A stretch of 64,000 nt of DNA from Allium sativum (GCA_030737875.1 CM060910.1:250698427-250762426), one strand, 5' to 3'; shown: positions 31,997 through 43,925, numbered from the stretch's first letter. Program-made: numbers and translations. The notes: generated from the letters alone by a model not told the origin.

Positions 31997-33580
31997 CTAT
32001 GCCTCATCAATCAGTCCCAAAAGCGTAGGTCTGACCTCTAAGGATGCTAGCAAACCGAGTACAAAATCAACAGAAGGTCTAAAGTCAAACGTAGAGATGA
32101 ACTCTAAGCTTTGCCGCTCAATAAACAACAGACTCAAGGACAACCTTTTCCTACTTAAGGCGTCTGCCACCACGTTACACTTGCCTGGGGTATATGCTAT
32201 CTCGAAATCGTAGGACGCTAAGAATTCCATCCACCTTTGCTGCCTTAAGTTCAAATCCTTCTGAGAGAACAAGTATTTTTGCGATTTGTGGTCTGTGAAC
32301 AATTCGAATTTCTCGCCAAGAAGATAATGGCGCCAAGAGTTAAGCGCAAAAACAATAGCGGCCAACTCTAGGTCATGTGTAGGGTAATTTCTCTCATGCA
32401 CTCTCAATTGCCTTCCTCCATAGGCTATTACCCTCCCCTCTTGCATTAAGACTGCGCCTAGTCCTATCCCACAAGCATCGGTATAAACGGTAAATAGCTT
32501 ACTCTCATCTGGCAACACTAAGACTGGGGCTGTGGTCAAAGCTCTCTTTAAACGTTGGAACGCATCATCACAATCTACGTCGAAAACTAGGTTATTCTTC
32601 GTCAAGCGTGTCAATGGGGCTGATATCTTTGCGAAGTCCTTGATAAACTTCCAATAGTAGCCAGCAAACACCAAGAAACTCCTCACCTCGGTAGCATTTT
32701 TAGAGACCTTCCAATCTTGGATGGCCACCACCTTCGCGGGATCCACAGCTATCCCTTCTTTGGAAACCACGTGCCCTAAGAATCGCACTTCCTTCCTCCA
32801 AAAGTGACATTTAGAAAATTCAGCTTTAAGGTTATGCGCTTGAAGGGTCTTCAACACTTCCCTAAGGTGTAGGGCATGCTCTTCCTCGCTCTTAGAAAAG
32901 ATCAAGATGTCATCCACAAAGACCACCATGAATTTATTAAGGTACTCCCTAAACACCGTACTCATCAAGTCAACAAAGTATGCGGGGGCGTTTGTCAAAC
33001 CGAAGGTTATTACAAGCCACTCATAGAAACTGTCCGGAGTCCTAAAGGCTGTCTTGTCTATGCTATCCTCAACCACTCTCAACTGATGGAAACCAGTGGC
33101 TAAGTCCAACTGCGAAAACACTGAGGTGACAACTAACTGATCGAAGAGATCGTCAATTCTCGGCAATGGGTGCCTATTCTTCTTAGTAAGCATATTAAGT
33201 TCTCTATAGTCCACACAAAGTCTAAGGGACCCATCCGCCTTTGTGGAAAATACTACTGGAACACCCCATATACTACGTCTTATGAATCCCTTCCCAAGCA
33301 ACTTCCCTACTTGCTTATTGAGCTCCCACCTCTCACGAGGAGCCATGTGGCGTACTGGCAGAGATACTGATTTTGCATTGTCTACCAGATAAATACGAAA
33401 GTCTATCTCACGTTTTGGGGGTAGACCCCTCACCTCATCGAAGACATCAACATATTCACGGACTATACGAACAGAATGTAAATAATCATTGGATGCATCA
33501 AGTGATTCAAGATAACTAAGCATCACCGATCCTCTAGGGTCACAAGAAATATCAAGGGTCTTTCCACTACGAGTCAACAA
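31997..33580 (-). pseudogene. pol: E4 reverse transcriptase and RNase H
   Basis: A 527-residue open stretch, the best-kept coding piece in the window. Residues about 45-60 [16 protein letters not shown], 120-130 [10 protein letters not shown], 157-170 [14 protein letters not shown], 193-201 [10 protein letters not shown], catalytic FVDD at 221-224, [15 protein letters not shown] at about 267, RNase [17 protein letters not shown] at 365-380 and [12 protein letters not shown] at 402-413, then [16 protein letters not shown] at 462. Two residues are missing before WGVPVVF compared with E2 ([11 protein letters not shown]). It is part of one gag-pol frame that is interrupted upstream at 33629-33631. 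Confidence 0.94.
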
Positions 33581-33949
33581 TTTTACTACCCTTCGTTCAC
33601 AATCTAGGATGGCACCATAACTGACTAACTAATCCATCCCTAGAATTAACCCATAGCCCATGAAACCAAGCACAAAAGCATTACATTCAAAACCAACGCC
33701 TAAGACAGACAATCTCAAATCCCTACAAACCATGGATAAATGAGCCGACCCACCAATAGGATTTGAGATTACAATGTGATCCACAACGAGACTAGTATTT
33801 AAGTGCAGTGTTTCAACTAAAGATGTAGAGATAAACGAATGTGATGCGCCAGAATCGAATAAAGTACGGACATGATGAGCAAACAAGAAAATCAAACTTT
33901 CGACAGAAATTTTTCTACCTTCTCCCTGTCCTAGAGCCATGAGAGCGTG
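33581..33949 (-). pseudogene. pol: E4 aspartic protease
   Basis: In frame with gag. TLFDSGASHSFISTSL with catalytic DSG at about 33856, then NPIGGSAHLSMVCRDL and VLGFMGYGLILGMD, where a TGG to TAG stop (33629-33631) replaces the Trp of the usual GMDWL. Confidence 0.9.
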
Positions 33950-34849
33950 AACCTGCCCTCCCAAAATAGAACTTTCCCTCTGCCCTTGCTTCTTAGGACA
34001 GTCCTTCACAGCATGACCCGCATCACCACAATGATAACAAGCGAACTTCATCTTCTTCCCACAGTCTTTCTTCAAATGGACGGGTATCCCATAGTTGTGA
34101 CACTTCCTCTTGTCTTTACCACCTTTCTTTTGTTGTTGGGCTTTCTTTGGATCCTCCTTCTTATCTTACGACTTAGAAGAATTTGCGCCTTTTCCCTCTT
34201 CATGCATATACGCCATATCAACAAGCTTTTCATACATAGCCCCCATTGGATTGTGGGACATAGCCAAACTGTGAATCTGTTCATTCAGGCCCTTTTCAAA
34301 CCTCAAGACCTTCTTGTGAGGTGTATTTACCAAATCTATCCCAAATCTCGCCAACTTATTAAATTCGGTCACATACTTCTTCACGGTCAAGTTTTTCTGC
34401 TTCAATGTCAAGAACCTCTCCATGTACATACTCTCCTCAGCTTGAGAAAGGAATTTCAACTCAAACCTTCCCCTAAAATCTTCCCACGTCTCCACAACAC
34501 GCTCTCCATTAGTAACCTTCCACCAAAACGAAGCCTCATCCTTCATCAACCAAGCAGCCAATTGGATTTTCTTATAATCGTCCAAATTGAAAATGTCAAA
34601 TAGATCCTCTACTTCTTTCAACTAATTTCTTGCTTCAACGAACGTTTTAGACCCACTAAAAGGTTTTCCACCTATCGAACAAAAGTCTTTACATATCTTG
34701 GAGAAAGCATCTCCAAGCAGAGGAATGAATGGAGCTGGGGAAGGAGGAGGAACGTCGGCCGGACCCGCGGCAGTGGCCCTAGCCTCGAGATATTGACGAA
34801 ACCAGCCGGGTACATGAACACCCTCTGGTATCTCAGATGCTCCAGACAT
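33950..34849 (-). pseudogene. gag: E4 gag with two CCHC knuckles, two stops
   Basis: The ATG at 34849 gives MSGASEIPEGVHVPGWF, the same start as E1; the open frame reaches 9 codons further up to 34876 without a likeness in E1. Capsid-like domain: CKDFCSIGGKPFSGSKTF, WEDFRGRFELKFLSQAEE, VKKYVTEFNKLARFGIDL. A TGG to TAG stop at 34622-34624 replaces the Trp of ARNWLKE (intact in E1). A second stop (TAA, about 34166) follows GANSSKS. Knuckles: CHNYGIPVHLKKDC (second Cys now Tyr) and CYHCGDAGHAVKDC (intact). Gag, protease and RT share one frame, as in many plant gypsy elements. Confidence 0.92.
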
Positions 34850-35037
34850 GCTGAAAAGAAAAAGAAAGAGTTTCAAAACAAGGGAAGCGAAAGAGAGATG
34901 TATGGCTCGCGGGGATTATGCTCTTTAAAGTAAACTTTCCTTGAAAATAGCTTCTTTAAAACAAGTTTTTGAAAATACTTTCTAGGAAAATAATACTTTT
35001 GAAAACACTTTTCAAAACTTTTTATCTGTTCTTATAA
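34850..35037 (-). other. E4 leader between primer site and gag
   Basis: Non-coding; repeated AAAACNNTTTTGAAAA-like A/T stretches. Nothing else seen. Confidence 0.6.
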
Positions 35038-35054
35038 CCATAGCTCTGATACCA
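35038..35054 (-). other. E4 primer-binding site (initiator Met tRNA)
   Basis: On the - strand TGGTATCAGAGCTATGG, next to the 5' LTR end. Confidence 0.9.
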
Positions 35055-35474
35055 CGCGTACCACCCTATGTCCATTAATGTCACTCACAAAGGGAATGCA
35101 TCAATGTCCATGAAGCGTTATTGTTGTATAAAATAGATAAATTACAAGAATAAATAAATAAAACAACACAGCGGAAGATAAAACTTATTTCATAGCATCA
35201 TAACTCTAAACAAGCTTACATAAGTAGTTTCCAAAACCATTACAATAGGACCAATAGTCTTTTCCAAAAACTTCAAAGTACATAAAGAAGCAAATACTTA
35301 AATAACATAAATGCATAAATCCCCACTGAGAATAAGCAAAGCCATAAATATGAGAGAGTCCAAAGCGATACATCTATTCTTTCCAAGCAACTGAAAGAAA
35401 TCGGCACTAAGCTGTAGTATTTTCTCCTCTCACGACCTGAGGGGGGAAAGGAAAGAAAAGAGGTGGAAACAAAT

Positions 35475-35500
35475 GGGTCAGACATAAAGTCAGGCAAGTT
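35475..35500 (-). other. Conserved LTR hairpin (E4 5' LTR)
   Basis: On the - strand CTTGCCTGACTTTATGTCTG then ACCC: same motif as E1 with one changed stem base. Confidence 0.6.
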
Positions 35501-36488
35501 CAATAATTTTAACAAATAATAGGTAAGGTAAATGATCAAGACATAAATAGGCATCATGATATGGCAGTAACGTAGATAAGGTAGATAAAAAGGATGGACA
35601 AGATGATTTCGTTCCTAAGTACTAAGACAACCTACACCTTGGCTAAGCGAACAACCCCCCAAGTACTAACTCCGAAGACCGAAGTCAACATCAGACAAGC
35701 ACCCAAAGGACTATCCAACTCAACCAACATGTATTTCGTTACACCGAACTTTTGCTAAATTACACCACATTACATAATTACACCTCACATCTACTAGTCT
35801 CTTTTACTCGAGGTTGATCCCTTCCCACTAACTGTACCCACATTACAAACTTGGTAGTTACTTGTACCTAGCTTCTATCGTAGGTGCCGGCTTGCCCCTA
35901 CCACTGCTAAGGTACCCTTACTCTACCCATTCGATCGGCTCCCTAAACCCCGTAGGCACATGTGCTGGCCCCACAGTGGGGTGTATCACTCCCAAAAGTG
36001 GCAACCCCGATACCAACATGAAATGCACGGCCATACCTACACGATGCAACAACGTCTTACCTACCAGCCCGGACCCATGCACGCACATGAACCCGTTGGA
36101 CTTGCATCGCCACCGCTATTCACATTTTGACCTCTTATATTCAAGCCCAGTAAGCATGCCCCAACCCCGGCCTAGTACCGGGCCTAATTAGATACTCAAA
36201 TGGGTTACTGGTTGAAACGGGTTCCCATCCGACACAAGCCTCCCACCTATGCTTGGCCCCCACTAGGTTTTTCTTCCACTTAACCGATTTGATTTAAAGT
36301 CCATGTCCTACGGTTAAGTCCATACTAACTTGCCTTATCTTATTCCAGTTAAGTCCATATTTACATGTCATAATTTAGATGTCACCCCACTTAACCCTCT
36401 AAGCATACCCATGTCTTATTATGGTTAGTATTCCTTAATTCATTCCTTATGACGAACGGTGCATGACCTCCCACATTAGACCGAACAA

Positions 36489-36663
36489 TTTGTGGCCGCT
36501 GGATTTGCTGGGCGGTTTCGGGCAGTCTTATGCCACAAACCGGATCTAACCTCGTGTCATTACCATTATGCCTACAATTCATTCCTTTGACCTCTCACAT
36601 CAGACGTCCAATTGTGACCGCTGGATTTAACGGGCGGTTCCGGACAGTCTTACGTCACAATTG
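36489..36663 (-). other. Twin hairpins in E4 5' LTR
   Basis: TTTGTGGC (36489-36496) with GCCACAAA (36532-36539), and CAATTGTGAC (36609-36618) with GTCACAATTG (36654-36663), both perfect. Confidence 0.75.
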
Positions 36664-37540
36664 CGCCTAACCTCGTGTCAAAGGTTCATTAACATCATAT
36701 TTCACCCATACCTAATTTTCATGTCATGTGTTTCCAATTCAACAAATAATCATGTTTACACTTTTTGCCTATTCCAACTTGTCATTAATTACTAATTACA
36801 TATTAATTAGCCTCAATTACAAATTTTCAATTATAGGCAATTTCATCAATTCCACGTAATTCATACCCAAATATGCCAATTTCACATATTATCCAATTAT
36901 CCAAAATATCCAATAATATCCAATTTTCCATATTTCACATATCCCCAATATTCCCCATCGTTCCCACGTATTCGCATTCGCGTGTATATTTAATATAGGC
37001 TCGAAGGTAGCCTAGATCCAAAAATAAAAGGAATAGGGGTAAGAAGAGAGAATCAATTCATAGAAAATTGGAATAAAACATCACCATAAAATAAAGAGGC
37101 ATACAGACTGGCATAGAGGCATAATAAAAGATTCAACATGAACAAACTGATAAAAGGTATGAACTTTACATAGAAACATAGGCATATGATGACATGAATC
37201 AAAAAGGTGAAAACTTGGATGAGATTTAAATTACATACATACATACATATGAATCCTCTTGACAACTTCATCATGTTACTTTTAATCCCATTATATTGTG
37301 AAAATCACCGTACCCACCTTTCGTGGTTAAAGAATAGAATTATGCACTAAAATTGGTGTAGAAACGTTGCAGTGTTGCTGATTTATCTTCTTGAATTGTT
37401 GTAAAAGCTCTAATCTTTAATTTGAGTTGAAGTTGAATACTTAAGATTTGATTTAGAGGCAGCAGCTAGGGTTCAAGAGAGAGTTTGACAGCATAATGGT
37501 GTCATAGCTAATATTTATGAATTAGGGTTAGGTCTTAGGG

Positions 37541-37550
37541 TGTATATATA
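37541..37550 (-). promoter_or_regulatory. TATA box, E4 5' LTR
   Basis: On the - strand CTATATATACACCC. Two GTCGAC sites (37693, 37714) lie 140-180 bp upstream. Confidence 0.65.
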
Positions 37551-37938
37551 GGTGTAGGAAGTTATTTAGGCCTTAGGATTAACCCTAGAACTGATCTGGA
37601 CCATCAAAAATCGTCCCAGCCCAAAGAATCGCACCATCCAGCAACCTGGCCGAACCAGACTCGAACCCCCAAAGGGGGATGTCAACACTATGGTCGACCT
37701 CCCCCCTTGGGAGGTCGACCTCCCTGGTCGGCCTGCTCAAATATAATTTTTTTTTCTTATATTCCGAGGGCCATATCTCCTTCGTCCGGACTCCGTTTTT
37801 CGAAAACTTGGACTCTGTTCCATGCAGAATTCCGAGACGAATGCAATGGTGCAACCCTTTCCCTTCATTCCTCTTTTAAAAATTAAGTGTTCTTAAATTT
37901 AGTTAATTCAATCATTCAAAATTCGGGGTGTTACACAT

Positions 37939-38605
37939 GATGACCAGAGTACCATCGGGGAGTTGAGCACCATAAAAAATTATGTGACCTCCCAGCTTGC
38001 CACTGTCATGGGTCAGCTTGAAGTTTAGTTAGATGATGCCAAAAATACTTCCAGAGAGCGATTCGAGTCTTGCCAATGTCATTGTCGTTTCTTTTTCGGT
38101 AGGAGAAGGCAATGCTCGAAGGTAAACTTGCTTCCCAAAATAGGGTTCTTGAAATTTAGAAGAAGATAAAGCGAGGTTAACCAGCGATCTTGAGCAGACC
38201 AGAATTAGAACTGAAGGGACCCTGTTTCAATTTTACACCCTTAGTGTTATGACCCACGGAAGCTTGAGTTATCTGAACAAGGACTTCCCCCATACATTAG
38301 CTCTTGTCTGGGAGCAAGTGCTTAGCTACTCCAAAGATAAGAATGATAGTTCTCTAGAAGAGGCCCTCCTTGAGGCAAGCGATCACGATGCTTTAGAAAA
38401 AGGAAGGAGAATGTTGGCTAATGAACCAGTTCAATCCCTTGGAAAAGAAGTCCAGAATGTTGTTCTTGTTCATGTCCTCAGTCCTACAAAAGATGGAGCT
38501 TCGGGATTCCAAGTCCTCCTAACGGAACCTTCCGTTGCTAATGAAGGTACTTCTAAGGTTCATTTGGGTGATGACCATGGTGTACCTGAAAACATTGCCA
38601 ATTGA
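37939..38605 (+). pseudogene. Coiled-coil ORF of Tat-type element (antisense accessory ORF?)
   Basis: The open part (38249-38605) gives MTHGSLSYLNKDFPHTLALV, then an acidic EEALLEASDHDALEKGRR and a Ser/Val-rich tail. Upstream, across a stop and a frame change, are heptad-like stretches (TIGELSTIKNYVTSQLATVM, LASQNRVLE, DKARLTSDLEQTRIR), so the intact protein was longer and coiled-coil. I do not recognise the family with certainty. Such ORFs occur in Tat-lineage elements as accessory ORFs, some antisense to gag-pol; the gag of this element lies on the opposite strand at 39576. Cut on the left by E4. No function assigned. Confidence 0.45.
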
Positions 38606-39575
38606 TGTACTGTTGTTTTGCATTTTGCAGTACCAACTTTACAATCATGTATCTTTGTGATGGATTTGTATTTCGTAATTACGCGTTAGTGTTGATATGC
38701 TATAATTTATTGTAATTTTTATCTGTTTGCATCGTATTATGCTTTTATGGGTTGTGTGATGGTTACGTTTTACGTCATTCATCGTCAATATTGCTGGTCT
38801 GCTTTGAATTTAGGACATTGTATTTTCTCTTTTGCCCCTTCTTTGAGGGGTTTAGTTCTTATTATGCATATTTTGCATTCTTTAATGGTCTGGTAATTCA
38901 AACCTTTAAAGTTTATTTTTTGAATGTGAACTCTTATAAGGCGCGGGTATCTTGTTATACATTTATTCCTGTTCCTCATTGATTTGGCATCCCAAACCCT
39001 TCGGAAACTCGATTAAATGCATTTCTGCATGTATAATTTGCTTTTTTTGGTTTATGTACCCAATCCCATATCTCACTAACTCAGTGACCCGAGCCCTTCT
39101 GAGACTGGTTTTGAGTATGCGCCCCTATGGGAGGACTTGGGTTACAAGTTTTTGACCCAATTTCGATCTTATTTGACCCGGCTACTATGATCAAATAGAG
39201 ACCTAAATTGGATACCCCGATACATCTAGGATTTCTTATACCCCCTTTCGGCTAGGATTTCTGATTATCCCCTTTCGGCTAGGATTTCTGTTTTTGTGTT
39301 GGTCTTTCCAGCATGTTTATGGGACCTTCCGATCCTAGGACTTGTGTTATCCAGCCTAGGTTTTTTTTAAAAAAAGGAAAACAAAGAGTGCAGCCTCCGG
39401 ATTTTGGTGTGCTCTCCATGAATTGCTTTGGAATGGCTCTTTCCCTTTGAATTCTACGAGATGGTTGGTTAGACTATCCTTCTTGGTTTGACCAATGCTC
39501 TCAATGTGTGATGCACGACTTTGGCCTATATTAGAGACCAATTTTTAGCATTAATTTGCAAATCATTTTTGTTTT
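38606..39575. other. Non-coding stretch of Tat remnant
   Basis: No convincing coding. Has a short tandem repeat CCCCTTTCGGCTAGGATTTC about three times at 39235-39295 and an AT-rich part after the ORF. Protease, RT and integrase are absent, so pol is lost or never existed. Confidence 0.5.
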
Positions 39576-41315
39576 TCATGAGGTTATAACCTGTGAGTGA
39601 ACATCTTTCATAGTGTAGAGTTTGTACTTAACACAATAAACGTGGGTCGCGCATTTCCAGTTCTGGATATTGGATTGCGCCCAGTGGTCATTAGTCAATG
39701 ATTGGTCGTAAGTCTTCGGGCGCTTGGGTATCTCTTGTGACCCGGCCTGACTAGCAACCTTACCTTCCCTTTGACTTTCTGATGCATTTTGAGGACTCTT
39801 AACATACTGCTGCAATTGAGTTTTTCGGATGAGCTCCTCAATCAAATTTCTCGAGTATCGACATTCATTCGTGTTATGCTCGGGTTGATTATGAAACCGG
39901 CAGAACTTTCCGGAATGTGCCTGCTGTTATGTGATTCTTTGTGGTTTTACCTGAGGAAACATGCCTGAGTCCTTCGTAGCAGAGTAGATTTTTTCTGGAC
40001 TTTCGTTCAAGGGTCAATTCTGTTTTCTTAAAGAATTTTGTCTTCTTATGCATTTTACTATCTCCCCCGTCAAACCCTCTCTTATGCCAAGAGTCATCCT
40101 TCTGAATTATCTGAGAAGATTCGTTGCTCTTCCCTTCATTAATAGTGCTATTTTTCGCGTCCTTCGGGATATCTAAGGTATCGGCTTCCACGCTCATGTA
40201 TTCATCAGCTTTCTTGTAGAACTTCTTTAGAGTCTTTGGTTTTTTTTTCATCTTGAGCCACTTCCCGGATTCTGACTTCTTGTCGATAGCCCCTTACAAG
40301 GATGCCAATAAGTACCAAGGCTCTGGTTCTATAAACTCTGTTGCCGCAGCATGGAAGCGTGTAAGGAAAGCCTTGATTGTTTCTCTGGGCATTTGTTCCA
40401 TCTCGCTGAGTGACATCACGTCCCTTGCCTTGGTGGTTTGTAATCAGAATTGATCTTGAAATCTCCCCGCCAAATCGGCGAATTGATCAATACATTTAGG
40501 TGGAAGTCTGGTAAACCATAGCGAGGCCACGCCTTCTAGGCAGACGGGAAAGTATAAGCACTTGATTTTATCAGTGGCCCTAGCTTCATTCATGTGCTGA
40601 TCGTACTTCAACAGGAAAATGGTTGGATCTCCAATGCCATTATAAGGTGCTACCATTGGGGGTATGAATTTCTTCGGGAATTTCACTTGATGGATTTCCA
40701 CTATGAATGGATTTTTGCTGGGAGAAAACTCTCATTCTTTCTCCTAATCTTCCCGGTCGCCTTCTCCTTCATTACTTGCTGGATCATGTCTGTGATGCGC
40801 CTCTCGTCAACTGCTTGTTCATTGGGATCAGCATTCATGTCCTTATCAGCACGACCACGGTTTGAGCTTCGGCGCCTTACGTCCTTTTTGAGGGATGTTA
40901 TGCTGGTGGGACCTGTGATAGCCCAAGACGTACGTTCTTCTTTGTGCTGTGGAGATCTGGCCTTAGGATTCTCAATGCCGGCCTCTCCCCTGTCTCCCAC
41001 TAGGTTGTGAGGTCGTCCAGGGTCTGAGGCTGATGAGTCCTCTTTTTTGCCAGGATTAACCACAGTATTTGGTGGTAACAAGTTGGCTTGAACATTAGTC
41101 AGGACATCAAATCTTTCCATTATCAACTTCGTTGTATTATCCATTTTCTCATTCAGGCCGGTTACAACCACATTCAATTCATCTTGCGTTATAGGTGGCC
41201 TTGGGGTGTCCCCTGCCCCTTGATTCAAGATTTGAGGCGTAGCTTCATTAGCAATATCATCCTCACTGATCGTAGTAACTTTAGTAGATTTTCCGCTTTT
41301 CTTCGATCCGACCAT
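39576..41315 (-). pseudogene. gag: Tat-lineage gag, frameshifted
   Basis: Starts MVGSKKSGKSTKVTTISEDD at 41315. After a frameshift near 40730 comes the Retrotrans_gag core: FIPPMVAPYNGIGDP, LYFPVCLEGVASLWFTRLPP, FADLAGRFQDQF, a TGA stop at about 40441, MPRETIKAFLTRFHAAATEF, another stop, then KTLKKFYKKADEYMSVEADT. A further frame change leads to FCRFHNQPEHNTNECRYSRN and LIEELIRKTQLQQYV, the C/H motif region of Tat/Ogre-type gags. Lineage assigned from these motifs. Dead as read. Confidence 0.82.
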
Positions 41316-41389
41316 GATTTCAAAGGAGAAAGCGTTTTTGGATATATTTTATTTTAGATTGCTGAACTACGAAAGAGAATTATGAACAC

Positions 41390-41408
41390 GGCCCCACGGT
41401 GGGTGCCA
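41390..41408 (-). other. Tat-type primer-binding site
   Basis: On the - strand TGGCACCCACCGTGGGGCC, three bases after the LTR end TGTAAACA; the TGGCRCCCACCGTGGGGC form is common in Tat-lineage elements. Confidence 0.75.
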
Positions 41409-41411
41409 AAA

Positions 41412-42700
41412 TGTTTACACTAAAAATGGTCTAAACACCCAAGGTACTAAACTGTACTTCACCAATTTGGTAAGAAATAAATGGAACCGTGTTTAATCAG
41501 CAATTGAAAACGAAAAACGTGAGAAAAAGGTAAAGCATAGACGAGATTTATAGTGGTTCAGCCATTATTTAGGCCTACGTCCACTGTGAAGGTGATTTTC
41601 AATCTTATAGCGAGGATTACAAAATACATCAATTCTCTCTTTTCATACATCTCTATATTCACTCAATATACCCTCATTTATATATTTCAATCTTGGAATT
41701 ATACAAGAGAATGGTGGAATTTGAGCAGAAGAAGGATGGATGAATGGTTGAGAAGGAGGATGTCTTCGTCTTCCATGATCACAAGACTGTTCTTGACACC
41801 ATGGCCGAAACAGTGGTTGAGGATAGAATTTAGCAGCACTTCGTGGTTTTCCATATTGGATCCCCTTTATGTTGGCAGCCATGGTGTATTTATATTTGAG
41901 CTTCCCCTGAGAAATGATCTAAAATCCGTTTATGCAGGCTACGGACCGTTCATTCTATTAATTACAATCATGCCATCGGCTAGCTGTAACCAGTTGTCCA
42001 GATCTGTATTTGGTTGTCATGCGCGAGTGACTCAATGGAGCGAGCACCTTAAGTAGTTGAGCGGGTCCATAGGAGTGGGCGTCCCTGTAAGGGTGAATGC
42101 TTCAGGAAACTAGGAAACTTTAGAGCGGAACGTGGGACTGGACCTGACTCTCCCCTCTTCCTTGTGCGACCGACCTTCTTAGTTCAAGGGCACTCTTCCT
42201 TTTGCTGCTTTTACATGGTGTTGTTTGTCCTTACGGCTATGCCCTGAGGTCGCTTCCGCCTATGTTGAATGGACGATTTGCTTTGCTCCTGTGTTTGAGC
42301 AGCTTTGTCTCAATATGAACGGCCGTCCTTAGTTCCCGCACCTGGATCACGATTTGTGTCTAACTTTGGTTGGAGACATAGTCAATTAAGATGTTTCAAG
42401 CGCCTATATTGCAGCTCCATCTCAGGCTTGGTCTTTTGACGGGAAATCAGTGAGCAACTTTACAGGATATACGATCTCTATCCTTTTTGTGTCGCACTTC
42501 CCATTACATATCGTGCCATCATCCTTGGTCGTACTGGTTAACTTGACTCGTCTTGGGTTTGATATTTGGCCGTTTTAAGTGCCTTGGATATCATTGCGCA
42601 CGATCGACCCTAATGATGTTCGTTCTGTATCCTTTACTCAATGTGCATATTGATTTTTTAGGGATTAACTGATATGGCGCTTGGAAGAGGAGGGATTTCA
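41412..42700 (-). mobile_element. Tat-type 5' LTR (outer end not located)
   Basis: The inner end TGTTTACACT at 41412 is clear. R/U5-like text follows (GGCCTACGTCCACT), and a - strand TATA box (TATAAATA at 41886-41893) lies about 475 bp from the inner end. I could not find the outer end; 42700 is a guess. Confidence 0.5.
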
Positions 42701-43029
42701 AGAAGAAAATGAAAAGAGAAAGGAGGAAAGAAAGATAAAGATGGAGCTTTTAATATAAAAAACACATTCACTTGGATAAGTGAGGTATTGTAGCAAAGAT
42801 AAGGAGAAGAAAACACACCCTTACGCCAGGGATGCTTGACATGTCATTTGGGATTATTTGTCCTTTAAGGCTTAAAGAAAATGGTGAAGTGTTTTTGTTC
42901 CATCCAGCGTATATTGTTCTTGTGATCAAACAATAAATCCGTTTATCACGAAATTTTGAACCCTGATATAAATCATAATTTAGGATCCAAAATAACAACT
43001 CTCATCGAGTATGGAGTTCGTTTGACCCT
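42701..43029. other. Unassigned AT-rich spacer
   Basis: May include the outer end of the Tat LTR. Nothing else recognised. Confidence 0.4.
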
Positions 43030-43328
43030 CTGTTTTATTTTTTTATTATGTTTTCGCTTAGTTTTGACTGATTGACCCGGTACGCATTTATTTTTTGCAC
43101 GCATAAATAGTAGCTCCAAAAATTATGAAATTTGGAATCCTACCATTTTTCGACGTTCCAGATCTGATAAAATTAGTTTCGTCGAATTACGAGATTGTTT
43201 GAAATTTTTTCCATTGTAAGCTATCGAAATAGTGTTAAATTATCGAATTTCTAAAATTAGCCGTAAACTCTTATAAAATTCACTTTAAAATAAATTTCAA
43301 ATTGGTTTCAAAATTATGGGTTATTACA
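43030..43328 (-). mobile_element. LTR start fragment related to the E3 family
   Basis: On the - strand starts TGTAATAACCCATAATTTTG at 43328. It includes text like that near the E3-family LTR start (TTAGTTTCGTCGAATT, compare 61846). No polypurine tract lies before it. Left end uncertain. Confidence 0.45.
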
Positions 43329-43563
43329 TGTTGGGTGTTAGCCCCAAAAATTTGACTTTAATCCCAATTTCATATATTTATGGATTTAACACAAATACAA
43401 GGTTAAGCATATTTTTTTCCATAAGCTTAATTTCCATCCAAACACAATTTCCACAAAACGCGTTTTTATTTATTTTTAATGATTAATATTCATTTTTTTA
43501 AATCACCACCCAGTTAAATAATCAACACTAGACTTATAATTTATATTTCGTTATAATTTATTA
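43329..43563. other. Unassigned AT-rich spacer
   Basis: Between the LTR fragment and the copia remnant. No feature seen. Confidence 0.4.
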
Positions 43564-43925
43564 TTATAGTTTAAATAGGTAATCACAGAAGACCGGATCA
43601 TTACAAAGTATGTAGGGTGCTTCTCTAAAATCCTTCATGGACTGGTTCTTGAAAAGAAAAGCATTTACTTGTTGTAATAATGAAGTGTCATTGTTGATAA
43701 ATAATAGATCATCAACATAAAATATAAAAAGAATGGTAGAATTGTCATGTTTCTTTCTATACATGCACACTTCGTCTATCTTTTGGTAAAAAACAAATAA
43801 TTTAATTATTTTAACAAATCACTTGTTCCAATTCCATTAAGATTTTTAAGTCCCTAGATTGACTTTAAACAAGTTACATGATCTTCTTTCACTCCCTTGG
43901 CTCGAAAACTTGGGTTGTGGCCCAC
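43564..43925 (-). pseudogene. pol: Ty1/copia reverse transcriptase, C-terminal half (split gene)
   Basis: On the - strand: KSI, stop, GLK, then DEVCMYRKKHD, catalytic YVDDLLFINND, FLFKNQSMKDFREAPYIL, matching copia RT motifs (KSIYGLKQ, DEPCVYKK, YVDDILL, MKDLGEAxYIL). Several stops and frame changes. It joins the piece at 49663-51030 if the solo LTR and one AGTGG are removed: the Gln-Pro-Glu-Gly-Phe region of RT falls directly at the junction. RNase H is missing on the left. Confidence 0.85.

Larger units (their letters stand above)
35437..37317 (-). other. Candidate intron inside E4 5' LTR
   Basis: On the - strand: donor AAG/GTGGGTACGG at 37318/37317, branch-like CTGAC at 35477-35481, pyrimidine tract and CCCCCCTCAG/G ending at 35437, about 41 nt after the branch A. 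Length 1,881 bp. TATA box about 225 nt before the donor. Inferred from signals. Confidence 0.5.
35057..37935 (-). mobile_element. E4 5' LTR (about 2.9 kb)
   Basis: On the - strand starts TGTAACACCCCG at 37935; the end next to the primer site is worn (GGTGGTACG where E1 has GGTGTTACA), so the left boundary is good to a few bases. It abuts CATGATGACC of the Tat remnant. Same family as the E1 LTR by its end sequence, twin hairpins, GTCGAC cluster and splice-like signals. Confidence 0.88.

Noticed and set aside
41553..42056. 167-residue ORF on the + strand near the Tat gag
   Set aside because: Lies within the Tat LTR, opposite to its TATA box; no domain recognised.
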